A stretch of DNA of 64,000 nucleotides from Cordilura impudica (GCA_963682025.1 OY821522.1:27585708-27649707); one strand, 5' to 3'; positions 45,745-59,200 are shown, counted from the first letter of the stretch. Notes: generated by a model from the letters alone, not told the origin. A program made the numbers and translations.

Positions 45745-46350
45745 TAAGACTGAATGGAATTGTTGGCTACTTTTACTCTTTGTTGGTATTTTTGTTTGCT
45801 GTATACATATAAGAAGCCGATTAGAGCTCGGCTCGCTGGTGCCGATATGGCCGACACTGATATAGATGTATGACTCATTTCCGCAGTAGTTATGTACATC
45901 TTATGTTGGATGACTCATTGATAAATATGAAGTACAGTTACCCACATTTTTTTTAGTTGTGAACTGAGTATAACAAACGTATATATGTTGATTATTTAAA
46001 AATGAAAAATGAATTGGTAATCTAATACATTTTTAAGTTGTTGTATTGATAAGAATTATATACAGTTATTTCTAAAAATGATTATTACATTAAGAATGAG
46101 TAAAGATGTTAGTACTCCTTTTATATCTTTTAATAATGAATTCGATTTTAATAATGAATTTCATGAATATAATTGTGCAAATATATGTATGCAGAATACT
46201 TACACATATGCATGTGAGCTACATATATTATCAACAATATATGTTAACACAAAAACTTTTAATAAACACACAATATATTTGCATAATCTAACCCATAAAA
46301 ACAAAGTTTTTATTAAAACTCTTTCTTTCCGTATGCATATGAGTTTTGAA
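45745..46350. other. AT-rich spacer
   Basis: A 97-codon ATG frame at 46078-46371 is Asn/Thr/Ile-rich, has no motif and overlaps the repeats that follow. I do not call it a gene. Confidence 0.35.
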
Positions 46351-46356
46351 TATTTC

Positions 46357-46805
46357 CGTGACTGTGCATGACCGTGTGTGAATATCTTAAAATTAACCTT
46401 TGGCCACAACAAGTCTATGGACAAAGTTTCAGATCGATCGGATGAGGGGAAGTAAGGTTTTAATCTCTCCGTGACTATGCGTGACTGTGCGTGACTATGT
46501 CGAACTTAATCTTTCTTTACAGCAAATATATCGACCAAGATTCAGATTGATTGGATGAGGGGAAATCATTTTTAAATCTCTCCGTGACTGTGAGTTACTG
46601 TGCGCGACTAAGTCAAAGTTGATCTTTTTTTCACAGCAAGTGTATGGACCAAATTTCAGATCGATCGAATGAGGGGGAATGACATTTAGGTCACTCCGTG
46701 ACTATGCGTGACTACCCCAAAATTAATCTGTAGTCACAACAAGACTATGGGCCAAGTTTCAGATCAATTGGATAAGGGGGATAGATAGACAGACAGACAG
46801 AGAGT
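46357..46805 (+). repeat. Four diverged tandem units of about 105-115 bp
   Basis: Units starting near 46357, 46462, 46576 and 46691 each read tccgtgact(g/a)tg...gactatg, then aa.tt.atct, a cac/cag..caag block, tatgg.ccaa.tttcagatcgat and ggatgagggg. The array ends in a gatagacagacagacag tract, like the GTCY tract of HINE elements. Confidence 0.8.
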
Positions 46806-46927
46806 ATGAGTTAAAAGAAAGAGTTTAAAAATTGTTTGTTTTATTTTTTTTTTTTACCTACAAAGTTTTCATAAAAATAATAAATAAATCGATTTAATAT
46901 CATTTGTAAGGAGCCAAATTATATAAA

Positions 46928-47365
46928 ACAAGTAGGAGTGTTAAATTCGGCTGTGCCGAATCCTTGATACCCTCCACTTGCGTCTTAAACTCAATATTAC
47001 AACAAATGTTGACTACGGCTACCACTTTAAAACTGTCCCGATACTGAAAATTTAAATTCGAACACTAATTAAATTTAGTTTTTAATTGTTTTTCGTTTTG
47101 GACAGTTTCTATTATAATTTCTTGTAATAAAAACCATGATTCTTGGCTAAAAATTTCCATATATTAATATTAAGGAAAAGCAATTTTTAAAATATTTTTA
47201 TCAGAATTAAAAGATACATCTAATTTAAAGATACATATCTAATATATATAATAAATACAATTTTAAAAAATCGACTAAGAAGGCGGTTTTGAGTTGATTT
47301 ATTATAAAAGGTGTGCCTATGTAAAGTATTATTGATAGTTACAAACACCATCACAAACTTATTAA
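46928..47365 (+). mobile_element. HINE2-like copy, shortened and diverged
   Basis: The start acaagtaggagtgttaaatt, palindrome ttcggctgtgccgaa and gataccctccac are HINE2. The distal part (tagttacaaacaccatcacaaacttatt) resembles the 3' part of HINE1 instead. Confidence 0.65.
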
Positions 47366-48663
47366 ATATTTTTTGTCAACAATTTTCTTCTTAACAAGCT
47401 AATATATATTTTAAATTCCTTTTGGATCTATATATTTTATGAAAAAGAAAATATATATATTAATTTGCTACAGAAACAAATATGAAAACAATTAAAAGTG
47501 ATGTATACAGTTGTTTTGACTTAGCTGCCTTTTACTTAAGTGCACTTTGGCTATAACTGCAACAAATTTTTGATTTTATTTTCAAAATTCAATAATAATC
47601 TTTTTCTTTAAGTGCTCTTTTTGTACCTGCACATTTAAGATTAGCGCCTCATATTTTTGAAAGTTTTAAAATGTTTTCATAAAAAAGTCACATTTAGCTG
47701 CCTCTTACGAAAAACAAAATCAAAACAAGTGGAGTGAAAACGATGGTATTAAGTTTGTTTATTTTATAATACCACTCTTAATGGAAAAAAATACACACAC
47801 AAAATAAATAATGATGTCAAATTTTTGTAACGTAGAAACCAGTCAAAAAAATATATTAAAAAACACACCGGGTGTTCGATTATTTTCAAAATCAAAAATT
47901 ACAAAAGCTATCCAAAAAAGTTGTATATCTACCCGTATATTTGTGTTATTTCTAGCCTTTATAAGTGTAATAAACATTTTTATGGAATTTTGCATCATGT
48001 TTAACACCATTTTATAAAATAATAAAAACTAAAAGTCAATCGAAATTTGTCAGATTCACAAGCTATCCGTAGACTAATTGAATATATCACTAACAATAAC
48101 ATGAGAGTGCATGAAAATAGTGTTGCCAATTTGAAAACGCAAAATAAGTATAACTAGTGTAACTAACAATTATACAATAGAAAAAGTCTATCTAGTTAAA
48201 AGGTGTCTTAAATATAACTGATGTAATAGATTTTGTGGATTAGATTGGCACTTATTTCTAACAGAAAATCTAACCACATCAAAAAAGCAATAAAAGCTAT
48301 TATTAAAACAAAGAAAACCACACTAATTAACATTATTTGCTTTCAGTTCTGATTAATAATATTTCCGTTTTCCTTATATACAGTTTGAAGAAAAGATCCG
48401 TTTAACAATGATGTAGTTATAATCGAATCATTTATCCTTTAAACTGACCTAATACTTATTTTTAATGGATATGTCAATTAAAAATAACATAAATGTTCCA
48501 AAAAAATTATATTTATATAAGCACACTTCTTACCAAATTAAACTCATTTGACTTAAAGCAATAATATTTCTGTATGTTTAATTCTAAAAGTGCCTACTTT
48601 AAAGTGTGATATCATATACATCACAGTTAGTATGTTTATTATATGTATATGTAGTTCAATTTA
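47366..48663. other. AT-rich spacer, no supported gene
   Basis: A 68-codon ATG frame at 47811-48017 ends in a hydrophobic stretch (IFVLFLAFISVINIFMEF). Nothing else supports it. Confidence 0.35.
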
Positions 48664-49793
48664 TAATTAATACCTTAATTATTTTCAATTTTTAATTTTT
48701 AAATTTTAATTTTTAATTACTAATTATTAATTTTCCATTATAAATTTTAAATTTTTAATTCTTAATTTTTAATTTTCCATTTTTCATAATTAATTTTTCA
48801 TTTTTCAGTTTTCATTTCTCACTTTTATACCCTCCATACCTCAGTGGCAGAGGTTATATATACATAGTTTTGTCATTTCATTTGTAACGCATCGAAATAA
48901 ATTCCGGAGACCCCAAAATCATATATTTTCTTGATCATTATAACAAGGGAAGTTGATTTAGCGATGCCCGTCTGTCCGTCTGTCTGTGGAAATAACGATC
49001 ACGCCGTAAATATCAAAGCTAGACCGCTCGTTTTGTACAAAATCGTTAATTAGCATCCCAGAAGAATTCCTGTTAAAAATCGTCAAAATCGGTCAAAGGA
49101 GTTACGAGTTATGAATGAAACTTTAAAAAAACTCTTGAGAAAATAAATTTTTTCAGTGTGTTTCTTGTTTTTTTTAAGATATGTTGCATATGTTGTAATT
49201 CTTCTTTTTGTTGAAGTCATTGCAGTTGTGTGTGTATATTAATACTGCACGTGTCCATTGGCCTAAGCAAGTATTACCACATATTTTTGATCGTTAAAAT
49301 TAAATATTAAAAAATAAAAAATATAAAAAATTTAAAAAATAAAAGTAAAAGTTAAATATTAAAAATTAAAAACAAAATATGAAAAATGAAAAATGGAAAC
49401 TGGAAACTGGAAAACGAAAAATGGAAAACTAAAAATGAAAAAACAAAAAATAGAAAACGAAAATTGAAAAATGAGAAATGATAATTGAAAAATGAAAAAG
49501 GGGAACATTAAAAATTTAAAAATAAAAATTAAAAATGAAATATGAAAAACGGAATTTGAAAAATGCAAATTGAAATATGGAAAATTTAAAAATGAAGAAT
49601 GAAAAATGAAACACGAAGAATGGAAAACGGAAAATGAAAAATGGAAAATGAAAAATTTTAAATGGAAGATGCAAAATTAAAAATTGAAAAATAAAAATTA
49701 AAAACGAAAAATGGAATTTGGAAAATGAAAAATGGAAAGTGGGAAATGAAAAATGAAAAATGAAAACGGAAAATGGAAAATGAACAAGTCAGA

Positions 49794-50490
49794 AATTATA
49801 GTCAGTGTAGTCCGGTTTTCGGTTCAACTAATTCGATATAGAAAATAAGCATAAACCAAATTTGAGTGGCATTGTTATTAATTTTTTTGGCTGCAGATAT
49901 GAAAAAGTTCATATCGGATGTTATTTTATATGAGGACTAGGTCGAAATATTGACCGATCCTGACCATATTTGGTAAAGTCACTTATGTTTTAGAAAAATA
50001 TATACAAACCAATTTTAATGAAGATCGGGAAGCAGCTCTATATGGGGCCTATGATTGAGAATTCTGCTATAGGGGTAATTTTTGGAGTACTTATTAATGG
50101 ATATAATAAACACATACAAACCCAATTTTACTGCGATCTATATGATAATTTGGATCTTATGGCAATATATATCGAAGGCATAGGGGTAATTTGTATGGGG
50201 ACTAGGTCAGAACATGGACCGAATTTCACCAATTTCAATAGCGTTCATGCTATGGCCGATGAAAGCTTACATACCAAATTTCATCAAAATATATTCATAT
50301 TTGCTACCTGCAGTTTGATTACAATGTTTACATGGACACACAGACGAACGGACGGAAGGACGGACATCGTTAAATCGACTCAGAAAGTGATTTTGAGTCG
50401 ATCGGTAGGTCTAAGTCAAATATTTTTGGTAGTTACAAACAGCAGCACAAAGTTATTATGGCCAAACCACATAGTATAGGGTATAAAAAT
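49794..50490 (+). mobile_element. HINE1 copy e
   Basis: It runs from aacaagtcagaaattatagtc to gtatagggtataaaaatgg. It is shorter and more diverged than copies a-d, and the 5' palindrome is degraded. It is inserted in an A-rich array. Confidence 0.75.
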
Positions 50491-50663
50491 GGAAAATTAA
50501 AAATTCAAAATTAAAATTGAATATGGAAAATGAAAAATGCAAAATGGAAAATGAAAAATGGAAACTTGAAAATTAAAAATGAAAAATGAAATCGAAACAT
50601 GAAAAATGCAAAATGAGAAATGAAAAATGCAAAATGGAAAATGAAAAATGGAAACTGGAAAAT

Positions 50664-52767
50664 AAACAAGTAAGAGTGTTAAATTCGGCTGTGCCGAATT
50701 TTTTGATACCCTCCACCTGAGTTTTAAACTGTATATTCACTCAATGTCGAGTACGGCTACAACTTTTAAACTTTTGCCGTTACAGAAACATTAATTCCGA
50801 ATACCAAAATTCAAATGATTCTTGGCTAAAAATTATTATTATTAAAAATAAGCTAATTTTAAAATATTTTTATCTGAATTATTTTTTATTTTTTTCTGCA
50901 TTATATATAATACAAAAAAAAAATACATAATAATACATTTAAGAAACTAAATATAGAAATTTAAACTTTTAATATTTAATTTTTAATTTTTAATTTAAAT
51001 TTTTAATTTTTTAGCTTTAATTATTAATTTTTAATTTTTCGTTATTCATTATTCATTTTTCATCTTTCATTACTCATTTTTCAATCTTAATTTTTCATGT
51101 TCCATTTTTCAATTTTCATTTTCCACTTTCCATTTTCAATTTTTTAATTTCCATTTGCCATTTTTCGTTTTTCAATTTTCATCTTCCATTTTTATATTTT
51201 CATTTTCCATTTTCTATTTTTCTATTCTCATTTTCCATTTTCCATTTCCATTTTCCATTTTTCAATTTTCATTTTCCATTTAACATTTTTCATTTCTCAT
51301 ATTTCAATTTTCATTTTCCATTTTCAATTTTTCATTTTTCAATTTCCATTTTCCATATTTCATTTTCCATTTTTCAATTTTCATTTTTCATTTTTCATTC
51401 TCCATTTTTCAATTTTCATTTTTCGTTTTCCATTTTTCAATTTCCATTTTTCATTTTCCATTTTCCATTTTTAATTTTTCAATATTCAATTTTCATTTTC
51501 CAGTTTTCATTTTCCTTTTTTCAATTTTCATTTTCCATTTCCCATTTTTCATTTTTCCATTTCCATTTTACATTTTGCGTTTTCCATTTTTAATTTTTCA
51601 TTTTTTAATATTCATTTTTCAATTTCATTTTCCATTTTTCATTTTTAATTTTTCAATTTTCAATATCCATTTTCCACTAGTCATTTTTCATTCTTCAATT
51701 TTCATTTTCCATTTTTCATTTTTCAATTTTCATTTCCCATTTTTCATTTTCCATTTCCATTTTGCAATTTTCATTTTCCATTTGCCATTTTTCTTATTTC
51801 AGTTTTCGTTTTCCATTTTCCACTTTCCAGTTTTCAATTTTCATTTTCCATTTTCCATTTTTCAATATTCATTTTCCAATTTTCATTTTTCAATTTTCAT
51901 TTTCAATTTTTCAATTTCATTTTCCAGTTTTCATTTTTCATTTTTCAATTTTCTTATTTCATTTTTCATTTTCCATTCTCCATTTTTCATTTTCTATTTT
52001 ACATTTTCCATTTTCCATTTTTCATTTTCCATTTTTCATTTTCGATTCTCCATTTTCTATTTTCCATTTTCCATTTTCCATTTTTCATTTTCCATTTTTC
52101 AATTTTCTTTTTTCTTTTTCATTTTCCATTTTCTATTCTCTATTTTTCATTTTCTATTTTACATTTTCAATTTTCCGTTTTTCATTTTCCATTTTTCATT
52201 TTTATTTTTCATTCTCCATTTTCCATTTTTCGTTTTCATTTTTTCTTTCATATTGGCGATTTTTTTTTATTATAACGTGATAACGATAAAAAAATATGTG
52301 GCAATACTACTAACATGAGCTATGTTCTGTGTTCTTGGTATTGTTAATATATATGCATATTATTTTTGTGGCTTTTTTTTATGTTGTTGTACAACTACTA
52401 TGTTCAACCACTAAACTGTTACAACAAACACACTGGGTTTTATGTTTTTTTTTAGAGATATCTTCATATTTTTGCTCGTTTCTAATCACAATGATGCCCG
52501 ATGTAGCCCATTTTCAATACCGACCTGCTGGGAGTTATGGCAAATGATATTTTTGTAACCTTATCCAGTTAGATGGCTGTTTTTGTGAATGAGCGTGATT
52601 TCAACAGACAGACGGACAGACGGACATCGCTATATCGACTCGAGCTGTGATAAGGATCAAGAATATATATACTTTATGGGGTCGGAAATTAGTTTTTCGA
52701 TGCGTTACAAACGGAATGACAAACCTATATATACTATCTGCCACTGACGTGTGGAGGGTATAAAAAT
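50664..52767 (+). mobile_element. HINE2, most complete copy
   Basis: Start aacaagtaagagtgttaaat, palindrome attcggctgtgccgaat, gataccctccacc, then a T-rich about 1.3-kb array (50950-52240). Next come ggcgatttttttttattataacg, two gacagacggacagacgg tracts, gggtcggaaattagt and the end gtgtggagggtataaaaatg. The terminal gataccctccac and gtggagggtat are complementary. There is no coding. Confidence 0.8.
50950..52240 (+). repeat. T-rich variable heptamer array in HINE2
   Basis: Mixture of catttttcaattttcattttcc words at about 7-bp spacing. Frames here (Phe/Ile/His-rich) are artefacts. Confidence 0.9.
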
Positions 52768-54084
52768 GAAAAATGAAATTGAAACATGAAAAATGCAAAA
52801 TGAGAAAAGAAAAATGGAAAATGAAAATTGAAAAATGAAAAATGGAATATGAAAAATTAAAAATGAAAATTGAAAATGGAAAATGAAAAATGAAAATTGA
52901 AAAATGCAAAATGAAAAATGGAAAATGAAAATTTAAAAATGAAAATTGAAAATGAAAAATGGAAAATGAAAATTGAAAAATGGTAAATGAAATATGAAAA
53001 ATTAAAAATGAAAAATGGAAAATGGAAAAAGAAAAATGAAAAATTATAAATGAAAAATGAGTAATAAAAATGGTAAATGAAATATGAAAAATTAAAAATG
53101 GAAAATGGAAAAAGAAAAATTAAAAATTATAAATGAAGTATGGAAAATGAAAATTAAAGAATGAAAAATTAAGAATTAAAAATTAATAATAAAAAGTGAA
53201 AAATGAAAATTGAAAAATTAAAATTATAAATTAAAAAATTAAAAATTAAAAATTATAGATAAAAATATTTTAAAATTTCCTTTTTTTAATACTAATGTCT
53301 TGAAGTTTTTAGCCAAGGATCAGTTTATTATTTTTTTTTTTTTTAATTATCGTGAATTATCTCAAAACTTTCTTATAGGGATCAAACTTTGGGTGTTATA
53401 ACGCTGGCTGCATTATATAGTGAATTTCATTAGGGGTTTTCTACTCTAGGAAAAGAAATATAATGCAATTTTTCAAATAGCAACGAATTCTTTCTATAGA
53501 AGACACGATCATTGTTTTTTATAGCAAGGAATTAGAATAGAAACTAGCCAACAAGAAAAGCAATTAACTTTACATATAATTGGTATTCGAAATTTAAATT
53601 TCAGTACCGACAACAGTTAAGTGGTAGTCGTACCCAATATTGCTTGTAATATTGAGTTTAAGATGCTGGTGGAGGGTACCAAAGATTCGGCCCAGCTGAA
53701 CTTAATACTCTTACTTATTCATTTTTAATTTTTCATTTTTGATCTTAGATTTTTCATTTTCCATTTCTCATTTTTATTTTTAACTGTCAATTTTTCTTTT
53801 TGCATTTGTCATTTTTAAATTTTCAGTTTTCGTTTTTTATTTTTAATATTCCATTTTTCTTTTTTCATTTTTCAATTTTAATTTTTCAATTTTAATTTTT
53901 CATTTTTCAGTTTTCGTTTTCAATTTTTCATTATTCATTATTCAATCTGCATTTTTAATTTTCCATTTTCTATTTTTCATTGCTCGTTTTCCATTTTTAA
54001 AATTTTTTTCTTTTTACTTTTTGTTTCACTTTTTTAGGGATTATATTTTTTCTTTACTATTAGCGAATATATCGTGATAATAGC

Positions 54085-54563
54085 ATGTTCAGACGGCAAA
54101 ATAAACCACTTGATTTGCTCTCTGAATCATGATTGCGAGCCTTGGTATTCAGACGATTGTTCTTGTTTCATTTTGACTTTATATTTTTTGTGAAAATATT
54201 TGAAGACATCCTTCTACACTTTACGTTTCACTATTTTATTTTTTCCATTTTTATTTGAATATATGTATGTAAATATATACTTTCTATTTGTTAAATGTTT
54301 CTATTTATTTTATTGCACACATTAATTTTTTGTTTTTTCTTTGTTTATATATTGTTGACAGCTAGTTCAGATAAATTAGCGATAATTTTTTATCAAAATT
54401 GGAGATGACACTCAATTTTTCTAGGTTCACAACTAGGTTTTAAATGAACCAAGTAGGTTCGCTCTCAAAATTTTGTATGGCGAATCATGTAGATTCAATC
54501 ATGATTCGGGCGCGAACCGTGAATAAGAGAGCGAACTGCGAATCTTGCTGTCCGTGTGAACAT
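54085..54563. mobile_element. MITE-like insertion, 479 bp
   Basis: It interrupts the HINE2 3' part, which continues on both sides. Inverted ends: atgttcagacgg against atgttcacacgg, followed by paired ttcgctctc/tttgctctc and gaatcatgattg blocks. No ORF. I could not fix the target duplication. Confidence 0.55.
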
Positions 54564-54725
54564 AACATAACGATTAAAAAATATACGGCAATACTACTAA
54601 CATAGCTCATGGTAGTTGTGTTGTTGGCGTTGTCAATATATATGCATAATTTTTTGTGGCATTTTTTTATGTTGTACAACTATTATGTTGAACCACTAAA
54701 CTATTACAACAAACTCGCTGGGTTT

Positions 54726-54944
54726 TCAAATAAATCCATGCTCTTTCACATGTTTTTCTAATTTTTTTAAATGTTTTTCACTACAATCTTTGTCTATAAT
54801 TGCATAATAGTTGTTTTTTTGTAGCTTAGACACTTTTTCACTTTGCGTATTGCTTTTCCTTTTCCGCATATGCTCTGCTCTATCATTTTGTTGTTGCAAT
54901 ACACTATTTATATTGTTAAAGCAGTATTCGCCAAACACATACAA
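54726..54944 (-). CDS. Small Lys-rich frame, doubtful
   Basis: About 72 codons, opening with TTG rather than ATG. The content is charged and helical (HMRKRKSNTQSEKVSKLQKN, KHLKKLEKHVKEHGFI). It lies 3' of the hAT remnant on the same strand and may be part of the same dead element. No family recognised. Confidence 0.2.
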   Translation of the reverse strand: MYVFGEYCFNNINSVLQQQNDRAEHMRKRKSNTQSEKVSKLQKNNYYAIIDKDCSEKHLKKLEKHVKEHGFI

Positions 54945-55064
54945 TTATATTTTGCTTTGTGTGAGTGAGCTGCAATCTCTCTCTTACTCAACGCACTTAG
55001 AGAAACTTATAGTTAGTTAAAATAAGAAAACATACGTAAACAGATAAATATTAATTACCCTATT

Positions 55065-55415
55065 TTAAGGTTCACGTTGTATAACGCAATCAATATCATA
55101 TGGGCAATATTTTATGCTAAGAATATCGTCAACATTTGGATCTGTTAGACGATTTTTATTTTTAATCAATTTTAACGAGAAAAATTAAGATACAAAAATA
55201 TATGTTGACCCAAACCTCGAATATAATTTAAGTATTTCATTCTTTGTTTTTAGATATGAAACTTCATTAATATTTTTTCAAAACTCAATACCAGTTGTAA
55301 GCGGTATATTCAAGTTATTTCTCATTTTTAAAAGTTCTTCTTTGATACCAACACTTTGCTTTTCAGTATTACATAACAAAGGGTTATTATGTAATTCAAT
55401 TATATTTTCTGTTTG
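55065..55415 (-). pseudogene. hAT-type transposase C-terminal remnant (ZBED/GTF2IRD2-like)
   Basis: Minus-strand pieces SVGIKEELLKMRNNLNIPL, then INEVSYLKTKNEILKLYSRF with GSTYIF, then FFSLKLIKN and NRLTDPNVDDILSI, ending before TAA at 55065. The FGSTY....S..K.IK.K.RN.L...N..D.L pattern is the hAT dimerisation region seen in ZBED5-like and other domesticated hAT proteins. Stops and a disrupted CES segment show it is dead. Only the C-terminus remains. Confidence 0.6.
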
Positions 55416-55885
55416 ACTTTAAAACGCATATTGTACTTTACTAGAAATGTTTCCAATATATTAACATATGGGTGTCTCCCGGGTAACGGACGCGACATTC
55501 GCTCGCTTTCAAATACGCCAAAAGCAAGAAAGATGCGCACAGAGTCGTGTTTTAAAGCGCTGAATGAGTGCTGCAGTTTAGAAATATGTGGAAAGTATTT
55601 AATTCAATATAGTACAAAGTTATAAGCAATTATAAAATGAAACAGACGCAAAAAACAGAAGTTCTTTTGAAGCGCCTTTAGAAATATACGGAAATTTTTT
55701 TCCTTATACAAACATGTAAATGAAGGTCGAAAGATAACTGTTGTTGGTAGGCTTATGAAATATTACGATTATTTCTTAGGTTTTTTTAATTAAGTATAGC
55801 ACAAATTCGGAAGCGACATAACGGACGCGACAAATTTTTCCTATAGGAAAACAATACAGTAATGATGTTCATTCACTTCAATTTT
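55416..55885. other. Spacer with two aacggacgcgaca words
   Basis: gtaacggacgcgacattcgc (about 55482) and ataacggacgcgaca (about 55818) share a 13-base word in direct orientation. No gene supported. Confidence 0.35.
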
Positions 55886-56178
55886 TAGGTCGAAAAATGG
55901 ACCGAACCTGACCATATTTGGAAAGGTCACTTATTTTTTGCAAAAACATATACAAACCAAATTTGAGAAAAATCTGTCCAATATTTTTGCTTTTTGGTAG
56001 ATTTAAGTTAATATCGAGAATCAGCATTTTATGGGTGCTATGATTAAGAATTGTCGTACGGGGTTTATTTTTAGACTAGTGATAAACGAATATAATATAT
56101 ATACACGACCCCAATTTGACCGAGATCTATATAATCATTTGAATATTATGGCAATTTAAGTCCATCTCATAGGGGTCA
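55886..56178 (+). mobile_element. HINE1 copy f, internal fragment
   Basis: Matches the middle of HINE1 (aggtcgaaaaatggaccga, aaaatatatacaaac, tagatttaagt, ctatgattaagaattgtc, cataggggtcat) with about 80-85% identity by eye and no ends. Confidence 0.7.
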
Positions 56179-56272
56179 TAAAATAAAACACAATAATGAT
56201 ATCCATTCACTTTATTTTTTGATGAAAATAAAAGTGAACAATATTAACTAAACATTAAATTATAAAACTAAA

Positions 56273-59200
56273 AACTAAATTAAATTAAATTAAATTAAAT
56301 TAAATTAAATTAAATTAAATTAAATTAAATTAAATTAAATTAAATTAAATTAAATTAAATTAAATTAAATTAAATTAAATTAAATTAAATTAAATTAAAT
56401 TAAATTAAATTAAATTAAATTAAATTAAATTAAATTAAATTAAATTAAATTAAATTAAATTAAATTAAATTAAATTAAATTAAATTAAATTAAATTAAAT
56501 TAAATTAAATTAAATTAAATTAAATTAAATTAAATTAAATTAAATTAAATTAAATTAAATTAAATTAAATTAAATTAAATTAAATTAAATTAAATTAAAT
56601 TAAATTAAATTAAATTAAATTAAATTAAATTAAATTAAATTAAATTAAATTAAATTAAATTAAATTAAATTAAATTAAATTAAATTAAATTAAATTAAAT
56701 TAAATTAAATTAAATTAAATTAAATTAAATTAAATTAAATTAAATTAAATTAAATTAAATTAAATTAAATTAAATTAAATTAAATTAAATTAAATTAAAT
56801 TAAATTAAATTAAATTAAATTAAATTAAATTAAATTAAATTAAATTAAATTAAATTAAATTAAATTAAATTAAATTAAATTAAATTAAATTAAATTAAAT
56901 TAAATTAAATTAAATTAAATTAAATTAAATTAAATTAAATTAAATTAAATTAAATTAAATTAAATTAAATTAAATTAAATTAAATTAAATTAAATTAAAT
57001 TAAATTAAATTAAATTAAATTAAATTAAATTAAATTAAATTAAATTAAATTAAATTAAATTAAATTAAATTAAATTAAATTAAATTAAATTAAATTAAAT
57101 TAAATTAAATTAAATTAAATTAAATTAAATTAAATTAAATTAAATTAAATTAAATTAAATTAAATTAAATTAAATTAAATTAAATTAAATTAAATTAAAT
57201 TAAATTAAATTAAATTAAATTAAATTAAATTAAATTAAATTAAATTAAATTAAATTAAATTAAATTAAATTAAATTAAATTAAATTAAATTAAATTAAAT
57301 TAAATTAAATTAAATTAAATTAAATTAAATTAAATTAAATTAAATTAAATTAAATTAAATTAAATTAAATTAAATTAAATTAAATTAAATTAAATTAAAT
57401 TAAATTAAATTAAATTAAATTAAATTAAATTAAATTAAATTAAATTAAATTAAATTAAATTAAATTAAATTAAATTAAATTAAATTAAATTAAATTAAAT
57501 TAAATTAAATTAAATTAAATTAAATTAAATTAAATTAAATTAAATTAAATTAAATTAAATTAAATTAAATTAAATTAAATTAAATTAAATTAAATTAAAT
57601 TAAATTAAATTAAATTAAATTAAATTAAATTAAATTAAATTAAATTAAATTAAATTAAATTAAATTAAATTAAATTAAATTAAATTAAATTAAATTAAAT
57701 TAAATTAAATTAAATTAAATTAAATTAAATTAAATTAAATTAAATTAAATTAAATTAAATTAAATTAAATTAAATTAAATTAAATTAAATTAAATTAAAT
57801 TAAATTAAATTAAATTAAATTAAATTAAATTAAATTAAATTAAATTAAATTAAATTAAATTAAATTAAATTAAATTAAATTAAATTAAATTAAATTAAAT
57901 TAAATTAAATTAAATTAAATTAAATTAAATTAAATTAAATTAAATTAAATTAAATTAAATTAAATTAAATTAAATTAAATTAAATTAAATTAAATTAAAT
58001 TAAATTAAATTAAATTAAATTAAATTAAATTAAATTAAATTAAATTAAATTAAATTAAATTAAATTAAATTAAATTAAATTAAATTAAATTAAATTAAAT
58101 TAAATTAAATTAAATTAAATTAAATTAAATTAAATTAAATTAAATTAAATTAAATTAAATTAAATTAAATTAAATTAAATTAAATTAAATTAAATTAAAT
58201 TAAATTAAATTAAATTAAATTAAATTAAATTAAATTAAATTAAATTAAATTAAATTAAATTAAATTAAATTAAATTAAATTAAATTAAATTAAATTAAAT
58301 TAAATTAAATTAAATTAAATTAAATTAAATTAAATTAAATTAAATTAAATTAAATTAAATTAAATTAAATTAAATTAAATTAAATTAAATTAAATTAAAT
58401 TAAATTAAATTAAATTAAATTAAATTAAATTAAATTAAATTAAATTAAATTAAATTAAATTAAATTAAATTAAATTAAATTAAATTAAATTAAATTAAAT
58501 TAAATTAAATTAAATTAAATTAAATTAAATTAAATTAAATTAAATTAAATTAAATTAAATTAAATTAAATTAAATTAAATTAAATTAAATTAAATTAAAT
58601 TAAATTAAATTAAATTAAATTAAATTAAATTAAATTAAATTAAATTAAATTAAATTAAATTAAATTAAATTAAATAAATTAAATTAAATTAAATTAAATT
58701 AAATTAAATTAAATTAAATTAAATTAAATTAAATTAAATTAAATTAAATTAAATTAAATTAAATTAAATTAAATTAAATTAAATTAAATTAAATTAAATT
58801 AAATTAAATTAAATTAAATTAAATTAAATTAAATTAAATTAAATTAAATTAAATTAAATTAAATTAAATTAAATTAAATTAAATTAAATTAAATTAAATT
58901 AAATTAAATTAAATTAAATTAAATTAAATTAAATTAAATTAAATTAAATTAAATTAAATTAAATTAAATTAAATTAAATTAAATTAAATTAAATTAAATT
59001 AAATTAAATTAAATTAAATTAAATTAAATTAAATTAAATTAAATTAAATTAAATTAAATTAAATTAAATTAAATTAAATTAAATTAAATTAAATTAAATT
59101 AAATTAAATTAAATTAAATTAAATTAAATTAAATTAAATTAAATTAAATTAAATTAAATTAAATTAAATTAAATTAAATTAAATTAAATTAAATTAAATT

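Larger units (their letters stand above)
48826..53727 (-). mobile_element. Inverted HINE2, split by two further insertions
   Basis: The 3' end (tataccctcc, ctgtccgtctgtctg) is at 48826-49290 and the 5' end (ggtggagggtacc, attcggcccagctgaa, aatactcttactta) at about 53270-53727. Its A-rich array survives in three pieces (49290-49793, 50491-50663, 52768-53270) separated by HINE1 copy e and a forward HINE2. Confidence 0.65.
48664..54728 (+). mobile_element. Outer HINE2-like element, 5' end lost, carrying nested insertions
   Basis: T-rich array pieces at 48664-48825 and 53728-54010 lie either side of an inverted HINE2. The 3' part (about 54040-54728: cgatatatcg/ataacga, gcaatactactaacatagctc, accactaaactattacaacaaac) matches the 3' part of other forward HINE2 copies. 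A MITE interrupts it at 54085-54563. Confidence 0.55.

Noticed and set aside
46078..46371. 97-residue ATG frame
   Set aside because: Low-complexity Asn/Thr/Ile composition, overlaps a tandem repeat, and no homology pattern.
49359..49568. Minus-strand Phe-rich frame
   Set aside because: Lies in the A-rich array of the inverted HINE2.
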